Shown here: positions 1 to 5,184 of the stretch, piece by piece
Layout of the letters: each line of letters begins with the position of its first letter
Numbering within the stretch: position 1 is the stretch's first letter
Origin: a bacterium
GTDB lineage: Bacteria > UBP14 > UBA6098 > B30-G16
DNA length: 5,184 bases
Assembly: GCA_003645115.1 (NCBI GenBank)
Contig: QNEG01000145.1
Span: 1-5,184, forward strand
Direction of reading: 5' to 3'
Program-made: the position numbers and the translations under genes
The notes under the pieces: model-generated
What the model was told of the DNA's origin: nothing
Database searches by the model: none
What the model saw: only the letters and a program-made list of their open reading frames with translations

Positions 1-1463
1 ATATAAAACCATCGATAATGGATGATAGTGAAGGCACGGTGAGGATAATCGACCCGTTAAGCGGTGAATGGTTATTGGGAACGGCGATTCCTATCGACGC
101 AGGCGAAAAAAGCTTGCGTATAACGAATACAACACCGGGCAGTTTTAGATTCGATTGTATGGATGCCGAGGAACGAGGATTTTTCGATTCGGGATTTCTT
201 GGCTCCTCGCAGGAAATCGAATTCGAGGTGCTTGCGATATCCAGTTCCGCTGCGGGTAAATACATGCTCTTTATATCGAATAGTATGGCATGTTTCCACA
301 CGGATGTATGGCACCGTATCGATATAGCCGCTGTCGATGCCGATGGTGCTGTGGATGTTACATACTCGGGAACAGTAATGGTCGAAGTTACCGGTAGCGC
401 AGAAATATCCGAACCATCCGGTATAATCAGTATTGAAAACGGATTCGGTTATTTTCTTATAAACGATAGTGTGCAGGAAGATATTGCGCTGACACTTGCG
501 GGAGAACTTGTCGCACCCGACCCGATGACATTGCATTTTATCGAACCGGGAGGTGGTGGAGTGGTGATGGTGGTGGAAGAATGGTCGGATGAACTGATAG
601 CTGCAGAAGAAAGAGATTTACTGGTTGCGGTATTGACAGTAGATGGGCCTGCGGCATCCTTCGATGGAACAGCTATGGTAAGTGTGGATGAACCAGATGG
701 TGATGGTTCATATACTTGTCCTTCATCGATAGACATTGTCGCGGGAATTGGAACTTTGCCTTTCAGTAATTCCGAACCGGAAACTGTGTATATCGAATTT
801 GAAGCGGAAGGATTAATCTCGGTCAGCAGTGCGGTTATTACACATGCTGTGCTTCATGTGTTTTTATCAGATACGCTTGCGTTGGATGAAATGCACGACA
901 TATATATGCGTGCGGAAGATTACGATGGAAATGTAATAGATGAAATCAACGCATCGTTCGCTCCGGAATGGGAAGAGGAGATATACAATGGAACATTCTA
1001 TTTGGGTCCATATACACCGAGTATCGATAGTGGAGAAGGAATGTTTCAAATATCCGATACCGAAGAGGAAGCGGTTACAATTTATTTTGAACCGATAGAT
1101 TATGAACTTTTAATTGTTCCCGATTGCGAATTCGACCCGGAAATGGGTTGGGAAATTGGAACGGCGAATTTTATGGATGTCGGTATCGATGAAAAAATTC
1201 CTATGAAATTCGCTGTTGGAAATGTTTTTCCAAATCCGTTTAATTCAAACATGACATTTTGTGTTTCCATGCCTTCGCAGGGGGATGTTTTTATACAGCT
1301 TCGGGATATAATGGGGCATAATGTGTATGACAGAAAACACGAGTTTGTTGCAGGTGAACATAGTGTTGTCATATCTCTCGATGAAGTACCGTCCGGTGTT
1401 TATTTTCTAAAAGCATCGTTTAATGAACAAGTAACAATAAAACGGGCAATATTGATAAAATAG
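1..1463 (+). CDS. Partial secreted surface protein: Ig-like repeats plus type IX-type C-terminal sorting tail
   Basis: The reading frame is open to the left edge with no upstream stop. The first ATG (18) has no ribosome site and no signal peptide follows it, so the true start lies outside the window. Residue numbers count that ATG as 1. Residues about 1-365 look like degenerate bacterial Ig-like (Big-type) beta domains. Each ends in a strand pattern I-x-x-G-x-G, with the Ile at residues 26, 139, 240 and 336 (the second Gly is lost in the first copy). Two full units also carry a D-x-D-G turn (residues 107-110 and 301-304). Residues about 396-481 form the tail: FPNPFNS (404-410), LRDIMG (428-433), GVYFL (460-464) and a basic end, as in Por_Secre_tail domains. 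By family knowledge such tails direct export by the type IX system and are removed or anchored at the surface. No catalytic domain is visible, so a structural or adhesive role is only inferred. A terminator follows 20 bases after the stop. Confidence 0.8.
   Translation, partial: IKPSIMDDSEGTVRIIDPLSGEWLLGTAIPIDAGEKSLRITNTTPGSFRFDCMDAEERGFFDSGFLGSSQEIEFEVLAISSSAAGKYMLFISNSMACFHTDVWHRIDIAAVDADGAVDVTYSGTVMVEVTGSAEISEPSGIISIENGFGYFLINDSVQEDIALTLAGELVAPDPMTLHFIEPGGGGVVMVVEEWSDELIAAEERDLLVAVLTVDGPAASFDGTAMVSVDEPDGDGSYTCPSSIDIVAGIGTLPFSNSEPETVYIEFEAEGLISVSSAVITHAVLHVFLSDTLALDEMHDIYMRAEDYDGNVIDEINASFAPEWEEEIYNGTFYLGPYTPSIDSGEGMFQISDTEEEAVTIYFEPIDYELLIVPDCEFDPEMGWEIGTANFMDVGIDEKIPMKFAVGNVFPNPFNSNMTFCVSMPSQGDVFIQLRDIMGHNVYDRKHEFVAGEHSVVISLDEVPSGVYFLKASFNEQVTIKRAILIK
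3..1103 (+). repeat. Tandem degenerate Ig-like protein repeats
   Basis: Four copies of a beta-domain pattern can be aligned by eye at protein level: a cut-off copy (residues before about 50), then copies at about 83-165, 182-268 and 279-362. The anchor is a G-T strand (GTVRI, GTVMV, GTAMV, GTFYL), then I-x-x-G-x-G, then a short acidic or polar run (NTTPG, NDSVQE, SNSEPE, SDTEEE) leading into the last strand. Anchor spacing is about 113, 101 and 96 residues. Identity between copies is low, and the DNA shows no obvious matching repeats, so the duplications are old. The first copy begins before the window, which supports a truncated gene. Confidence 0.55.
1203..1460 (+). other. Type IX-type C-terminal sorting domain (sub-feature of the surface protein)
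   Basis: About 86 residues at the extreme C-terminus match the usual layout of Por_Secre_tail domains. There is a leading strand ending in FPNPFN, a strand with alternating hydrophobic residues (VFIQLRD), the IMGHNVYD turn and strand, a G-x-H strand (GEHSVVI), the SGVYFL strand, and a final KRAILIK. Length and position (last residues before the stop) fit this family. FlgD-like Ig tails in candidate phyla share the same NPFN signature and are the main alternative name. Both imply a secreted protein. Confidence 0.8.
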
Positions 1464-1482
1464 CCTGTTGAATAGGTAAAGG

Positions 1483-1510
1483 CAGGCGCTCGTTATGGAG
1501 CGCCTGTTTT
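1483..1510 (+). terminator. Intrinsic terminator after the surface protein gene
   Basis: A perfect 9-bp inverted repeat (CAGGCGCTC, 1483-1491, and GAGCGCCTG, 1498-1506) encloses a 6-base loop (GTTATG). It is followed at once by TTTT (1507-1510) and then an AT-rich stretch. It starts 20 bases after the TAG stop. This is a classic Rho-independent terminator on the plus strand and separates the surface protein gene from guaB. Confidence 0.9.
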
Positions 1511-1613
1511 ATAATATCTAATGAAAACCGGTTTACAAAATACGATTCCAGATTAAGTTCAATAGCACAGATGGAGTGTCTATAAAATAATGTTTAATGA
1601 GTAAATTTTAAAT

Positions 1614-1618
1614 GGGAG
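1614..1618 (+). promoter_or_regulatory. Ribosome binding site deciding the guaB start
   Basis: GGGAG at 1614-1618 lies 5 bases before the ATG at 1624. The other in-frame ATG at 1612 overlaps this motif and has only AT-rich sequence before it. dapL has GGAG at the same 5-base distance from its ATG, which supports 1624 as the start. Confidence 0.7.
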
Positions 1619-1623
1619 ATATT

Positions 1624-3078
1624 ATGGAGAAATTCGATGAAATGCTCAGTTTCGACGACTTGCTATTGATACCGCAATACTCGGATGTCATACCATCCGA
1701 AGTGGATGTATCTACAAAGCTTACACCCTCATTGGAGTTGAATATCCCGATAGTGTCATCGGCAATGGATACTGTAACCGAGCATCGTATGGCGATAGCT
1801 GTGGCTCAGGAAGGTGGACTCGGAGTAATTCACCGGAATATAAGTATCGAGGAACAGGCGAACGAGGTGCGTATGGTCAAGAGATTTGAAGCGGGACTTA
1901 TATCTGACCCATTAACGATTGTGCCCAATGCTTCCATAGGCGAGGCGTTCGATATCATGCGCAAACGCAATATTTCCGGACTACCCGTAGTAGATGGTGC
2001 TAAACTTGTTGGGATAATAACACATAGAGATTTGCGATTCGAAACCGATATGTCCAAAAAAGTAGCAGATGTTATGACCCCCGATCTTGTTACGGCGAAT
2101 GTTGGAATCGATTTTAATGAAGCGCTTAAAATATTGCACGAGCATAGGATTGAAAAACTCCCGGTCGTGGATAAGGACGGCAAGCTAAAAGGACTTATTA
2201 CCGTGAAGGATATTCAGAAATCTCGTGAACACCCGTTTGCGGTAAAGGACAAATTTGGAAGATTGCTTGTAGCTGCAGCAGTGGGTGTGGGCGACGACCT
2301 TGCCAATCGTTCCGCTGCGTTAGTCGAATCGGGTGTGGATGTTATCGCTATAGATACTGCTCACGGTGATTCAAAAAATGTAGTAGAAGCGACAAAATAT
2401 ATAAAAAAGCACTATCCGGAAAAAATTCTAATAAGCGGAAATGTAGCGACTGCGGATGGAACAAAGAGACTTATCGATGCAGGAGCCGATGTTATAAAAG
2501 TCGGTGTCGGTCCCGGTTCGATATGCACAACGCGTGTTGTTACCGGAGCTGGTATGCCGCAGGCATCTGCAATTAATACTTGTGCAAAACAGGCAAGAAA
2601 GATGAATGTGAATATTATCGCCGATGGTGGAATAAGATATTCCGGCGATATGACTAAAGCAATAGGCTTGGGCGCCTCGGTCGTAATGATTGGGAACTTA
2701 TTCGCCGGAGCGGATGAAGCTCCTGGAGAAACCGTGCTCTATCAAGGACGAAGATTTAAAACATATCGAGGAATGGGTTCGCTCGGAGCAATGAGAAAAG
2801 GAGCGAGAGACAGATACTTTCAGCACGATGTAATCGATGAAAGGAAGCTTGTTCCCGAAGGAATCGAAGGACGTGTTCCATATAAGGGACCCGTTACCGA
2901 TGTTATATATCAGCTTGTAGGTGGTGTGCGTGCAGGAATGGGCATGGTTGGTGCACGGAATATTCCCATGTTATGGGAAAAGGCAAAATTTGTGATAGTC
3001 ACCGCTGCAGGAGTTAAGGAATCACATCCGCACGATGTGGCGATAACCCACGAAGCACCGAATTATCGTGTGAGATAA
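1624..3078 (+). CDS. guaB: Inosine-5'-monophosphate dehydrogenase
   Basis: Converts IMP to XMP with NAD+, the committed step of guanine nucleotide synthesis; a cytosolic enzyme, usually tetrameric or octameric. The 484-residue protein has the normal length and domain order. The first part of the barrel has the family start LSFDDLLL (8-15). Two CBS domains follow (about 95-140 and 149-200), usually a nucleotide-sensing module. The rest of the barrel holds the potassium and catalytic loop GPGSICTTR with nucleophile Cys301, the IMP-binding ADGG with Asp334, and the flap YRGMGSLGAM (381-390) with the Arg397-Tyr398 pair. The C-terminus ESHPHDV is also typical. An in-frame ATG at 1612 would add four residues but lacks a ribosome site. 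Two positions differ from the usual sequence: Asp249 in HGDS (often HGHS) and Asn358 in IGN (usually GS). A terminator precedes the gene, so it probably has its own promoter; TATAAA at 1581-1586 is a possible -10 box without a convincing -35. Confidence 0.97.
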   Translation: MEKFDEMLSFDDLLLIPQYSDVIPSEVDVSTKLTPSLELNIPIVSSAMDTVTEHRMAIAVAQEGGLGVIHRNISIEEQANEVRMVKRFEAGLISDPLTIVPNASIGEAFDIMRKRNISGLPVVDGAKLVGIITHRDLRFETDMSKKVADVMTPDLVTANVGIDFNEALKILHEHRIEKLPVVDKDGKLKGLITVKDIQKSREHPFAVKDKFGRLLVAAAVGVGDDLANRSAALVESGVDVIAIDTAHGDSKNVVEATKYIKKHYPEKILISGNVATADGTKRLIDAGADVIKVGVGPGSICTTRVVTGAGMPQASAINTCAKQARKMNVNIIADGGIRYSGDMTKAIGLGASVVMIGNLFAGADEAPGETVLYQGRRFKTYRGMGSLGAMRKGARDRYFQHDVIDERKLVPEGIEGRVPYKGPVTDVIYQLVGGVRAGMGMVGARNIPMLWEKAKFVIVTAAGVKESHPHDVAITHEAPNYRVR

Positions 3079-3167
3079 TCTGTTTGTAAATCTATATGAC
3101 ACAGAAAATTTACTCAAATTATGCCCGGGATAAATATGATTGTGAAACAACCCGATATCTAAATGAT

Positions 3168-3197
3168 TTGATTTTTGTCAACTATGCTCGATATAAA
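3168..3197 (+). promoter_or_regulatory. Possible promoter for dapL
   Basis: TTGATT (3168-3173) and TATAAA (3192-3197) are 18 bases apart, a fair match to a sigma-70-type promoter, 42 bases before the dapL ATG. The 161-bp gap after guaB makes an independent promoter plausible. The region is AT-rich, so chance matches are likely. In Bacteroidota the consensus differs, so this may not apply if the host belongs there. Confidence 0.35.
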
Positions 3198-3230
3198 GAG
3201 TTTTTGCAGATTTAAATAGCCAATAATAAT

Positions 3231-3234
3231 GGAG
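3231..3234 (+). promoter_or_regulatory. Ribosome binding site of dapL
   Basis: GGAG lies 5 bases before the ATG at 3240. The same core and spacing are found before guaB (ATG at 1624), which supports both starts. Confidence 0.7.
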
Positions 3235-3239
3235 TAATA

Positions 3240-4382
3240 ATGAATTTTTCAGCAAATCGGCTTTCTGAATTCGGCAGCTATGCTTTTGCTGAACTTTCCG
3301 CTTTGAAACGCGAAGTAGCACTGAAACGACGCGTTATCGATATGGGTGTTGGAGACCCTGATATACCACCACCAAAGGAAATACAAGGAGCATTGGTTAC
3401 AGCACTCGGTGATATAGATACGCATAGATATGCAGATTATCAGGGTGATTTTTTTGTGCGAAAAGCAATGGCAAAGTTTTTCCTGAATAGATATAAGAAA
3501 AAACTCGATCCCGAAACAAATATGTTGGGATTGATAGGGAGTAAGGAGGGGATTTGCCATCTTCCACTTGCAGTATTGAATCCTGGTGATATCGGCGCAT
3601 ATACTGAACCCGGATATCCTGTATATCATGCTGGAATCGTTTTTGCGGGTGGAACACCGGTGCCGATACCACTTAGGGAAGATAATAACTTTGTTATAAA
3701 TCCCGATGATATCCCAGATAATACGAAGCTTCTCTGGGTAAATTACCCGAATAATCCAACAAGTGCATGTATCGATGTGGATTTATGGAAGAGACTTGTC
3801 GATAAAGCGCACGAGTGTGATTTTATTATAGCAAACGACGCCGCATATATCGAAACATATTTTGAAAAACCACCGCATTCGATACTGGAAATTCCCGGCG
3901 CAATGGATGTCGCTGTGGAATTTCATTCATTATCCAAGACATTTTGTATGACGGGCTGGCGTATCGGTTTCGTTATCGGCAACGAACGGATTATTTCCGC
4001 ACTGGCATGTCTGAAACGATACATCGACTCGGGACCTTTTCGCGCGGTGCAGTATGCGGCAAAAAATGCACTGGATAATTATTTCCAGCTTGCCGAACCG
4101 ATTCGTTCCATATTCGCGAGGAGGGTGAAATTCTGGCTTGATACACTTCGTAAATTGGGTATCGAATCGTTCAATTTTGGAGCGACATTTTATGTATGGT
4201 CGAAAGTACCGCAAGAATTCGATACTGCATCAAATTTTGCCAAACACCTACTCGAAACCACCGGCATTGTCACGATGCCGGGTTCCGCTATGGGAACTAC
4301 CGGTGAAGGATTTGTTCGATTCTCTCTAACATTGCCGGATGAAGATATAAAATTCGCTGCAGAACAAATTTCAAGATTGTAG
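3240..4382 (+). CDS. dapL: LL-diaminopimelate aminotransferase
   Basis: Makes LL-2,6-diaminopimelate directly from tetrahydrodipicolinate with glutamate as amino donor. This bypasses the succinylase and acetylase branches on the way to lysine and peptidoglycan. It is a cytosolic, PLP-dependent fold type I aminotransferase. At 380 residues it is slightly shorter than the typical family member (about 390-410). Family blocks in order: VIDMGVGDPDIPPP (32-45), IGSKEGICHLPLAVLNPGD (99-117), PGYPVY (124-129), NYPNNPT (168-174), NDAAY with Asp200 and Tyr203 for the cofactor ring, EFHSLSKTF with PLP-binding Lys233, MTGWRIGF with Arg241 for the phosphate, ATFYVW (315-320), and GEGFVRFSLT with Arg360 for the substrate carboxylate. 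The HSLSK-MTGWRIGF block and IGSKEG distinguish DapL from general aspartate aminotransferases. The start has a good ribosome site. It may be transcribed apart from guaB, and it faces the suf gene. Confidence 0.92.
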   Translation: MNFSANRLSEFGSYAFAELSALKREVALKRRVIDMGVGDPDIPPPKEIQGALVTALGDIDTHRYADYQGDFFVRKAMAKFFLNRYKKKLDPETNMLGLIGSKEGICHLPLAVLNPGDIGAYTEPGYPVYHAGIVFAGGTPVPIPLREDNNFVINPDDIPDNTKLLWVNYPNNPTSACIDVDLWKRLVDKAHECDFIIANDAAYIETYFEKPPHSILEIPGAMDVAVEFHSLSKTFCMTGWRIGFVIGNERIISALACLKRYIDSGPFRAVQYAAKNALDNYFQLAEPIRSIFARRVKFWLDTLRKLGIESFNFGATFYVWSKVPQEFDTASNFAKHLLETTGIVTMPGSAMGTTGEGFVRFSLTLPDEDIKFAAEQISRL

Positions 4383-4421
4383 CCTACCGGCAAATCGTGA
4401 TTTATCGGATACATTGTAGGA
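4383..4421. other. Convergent intergenic gap with nested inverted repeats
   Basis: Between the two convergent stops, CCTAC (4383-4387) pairs with GTAGG (4416-4420). Inside them lies AAATCGTGATTT, two 5-base arms around GT. Neither strand has a T-run directly after the outer repeat. A weak two-way terminator is possible but not shown by the sequence. Confidence 0.3.
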
Positions 4422-5184
4422 TTAAAGTGTTTCCTCTTCCATTAATTCTATATTTCGCTGCACTTCTTCCTGCAGTTGTTTTGGTAATCCAAGAATTCCG
4501 GTGTCGAGGAATCCGCGTACTATCATCTGTGTCGCTTGGTCTCGTGTGAGTCCTCGAGCCATTAGATATTCGAGTTTTTCCTCGCCTATTTTTCCCATTG
4601 CAGCTTCATGTGAGAGGTCGGTATCGGGTAATTTTGCGGTAAGTTGCGGAACGGCATCTATAATTCCGTTTTCGGTCAGGAATAATCCGCTGCATTCGAG
4701 GTGTCCACGTGTTCCCGGTGCTTCGGCGATAATGTGTCCACGCGCGATTGCGTCGCCTCCATTCGATATAGTGCGTGAAATTATCTCCGCATTCGATTTT
4801 GCGGCGGAAAGATAAACGCGGGCACCGAGGTCATAGACCGAATTGTCGGGACTGAGTATTAATGATGTAAATCGCGCCGATGCGTTTTCACCGATGAGCC
4901 GTGCCTCGGGATACATCTGTGTCATCTTTGTTGCGCGCATGGAAATGTAGTTGGAAATAAATTTACCGTTTTCCTCCACTTGAATACCGGTTCGCGGTCG
5001 CACGACCATTCCCGGTGCCCAATCGTGTATCATTGTGTATGAAAGTGTGGCATTTTTTCCGATGTAAAGCTCGGTGATGCCTATGTGCATGCCGTCGTTT
5101 GCATATGACGCAACGGCACAACCGGTGATTATATGAAATTCAACATCATCCTCGATGATTATTACATTGTGCACAGTTTGAACA
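4422..5184 (-). CDS. sufB: Partial SufB-type Fe-S cluster assembly scaffold
   Basis: The C-terminal 253 residues of a SufB/SufD-family protein; the frame stays open to the right edge. The GTG at 5174-5172 lies inside the conserved VHNVIIIEDD strand, so it is not the true start. The family core is a right-handed beta-helix that, with the ATPase SufC, builds Fe-S clusters in the cytosol. Numbering from that GTG: ITGCA (16-20), a beta-helix core with ISNGGDAIARGH (136-147), LECSGL with Cys161, LSHEAAMGKI (187-196), then the helical SufC-contact region EYLMARGL and MIVRGFL. Cys161 sits where SufB has the Cys of its TQCDS motif (Cys405 in E. coli). The HEA motif and the tail after GFL resemble SufB more than SufD, which has SHGA. 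SufD, or a single SufBD-like protein, remains possible because the N-terminal part is missing. sufC would be expected beyond the edge. Confidence 0.87.
   Translation of the reverse strand, partial: VQTVHNVIIIEDDVEFHIITGCAVASYANDGMHIGITELYIGKNATLSYTMIHDWAPGMVVRPRTGIQVEENGKFISNYISMRATKMTQMYPEARLIGENASARFTSLILSPDNSVYDLGARVYLSAAKSNAEIISRTISNGGDAIARGHIIAEAPGTRGHLECSGLFLTENGIIDAVPQLTAKLPDTDLSHEAAMGKIGEEKLEYLMARGLTRDQATQMIVRGFLDTGILGLPKQLQEEVQRNIELMEEETL

Noticed and set aside
72..1372. Several minus-strand open frames (about 60-154 codons) opposite the surface protein gene
   Set aside because: They lie fully inside a convincing gene on the other strand, have no recognisable motifs and low-complexity or unlikely compositions; they are shadows.
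1511..1611. A riboswitch or leader RNA before guaB
   Set aside because: The stretch is short and AT-rich. I see no conserved aptamer core or second terminator hairpin.
1612..3239. A possible guaB-dapL operon
   Set aside because: The genes are co-directional, but the 161-bp gap, a possible promoter and unrelated pathways argue against it. No guaA or purine gene follows guaB. Co-transcription is not excluded, because no clear terminator is seen after guaB.
4501..4815. Plus-strand open frame of 104 codons opposite the suf gene
   Set aside because: It is the antisense of conserved SufB-family sequence, with no ribosome site and no motifs of its own.
5172..5174. GTG as the start of the suf gene
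   Set aside because: The frame stays open to the edge, the preceding residues (V-Q-T) continue the conserved strand, and the protein would lack the N-terminal part expected for the family.
1..5184. Frequent TATCGA/ATCGAT words across the window, considered as a possible recognition site or repeat
   Set aside because: They mostly fall in frame on Ile-Asp and Ile-Glu codon pairs inside genes and show no regular spacing, so codon use explains them.
1..5184. CRISPR arrays, tRNA or rRNA genes, insertion sequences, attachment sites, toxin-antitoxin or defence genes
   Set aside because: I saw no spaced direct repeats, cloverleaf structures, transposase or integrase motifs, or terminal inverted repeats; the gaps between genes are only 39-161 bases.

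Overview
The window holds four protein-coding genes and no RNA genes, mobile elements, CRISPR arrays or phage genes that I can see. From left to right: (1) the 3' part of a gene for a secreted, modular surface protein, built of degenerate bacterial Ig-like repeats and ending in a C-terminal sorting tail of the type IX secretion kind; (2) guaB, IMP dehydrogenase; (3) dapL, LL-diaminopimelate aminotransferase; (4) on the minus strand, the 3' part of a SufB-type Fe-S cluster assembly scaffold gene. Genes 1 and 4 run off the window edges, so both are partial.

Organism. The sorting tail (NPFN motif, an LRD-x-MG strand, a GVYFL strand and a basic end) is typical of Bacteroidota and related lineages of the FCB group, including many uncultured candidate phyla. 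The DNA is moderately AT-rich. DapL and a SufB-type scaffold fit such a lineage, perhaps an anaerobe, but the window does not allow a phylum call. All four stops are ordinary TAA or TAG, and the standard code gives intact proteins throughout.

Layout and expression. Genes 1 to 3 point right. Gene 1 is closed by a clear intrinsic terminator (9-bp GC-rich stem, then TTTT) in the 148-bp gap before guaB, so guaB is probably transcribed separately. guaB and dapL are separated by 161 bp containing a possible promoter, so they need not form an operon. guaB and dapL both have GGAG exactly 5 bases before an ATG. This regularity places the guaB start at 1624 rather than at the upstream ATG at 1612. dapL and the suf gene converge with only a 39-bp gap, which contains nested short inverted repeats.

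How the genes relate. They are not one pathway. guaB makes XMP for guanine nucleotides, dapL makes LL-diaminopimelate for lysine and peptidoglycan, and the suf gene serves Fe-S cluster assembly. The first gene is an accessory surface or secreted protein. I found no convincing new biological system. The most notable items are the repeat architecture of the truncated surface protein, two substitutions near the IMPDH ligand sites, and the unresolved composition of the Suf system cut by the right edge.
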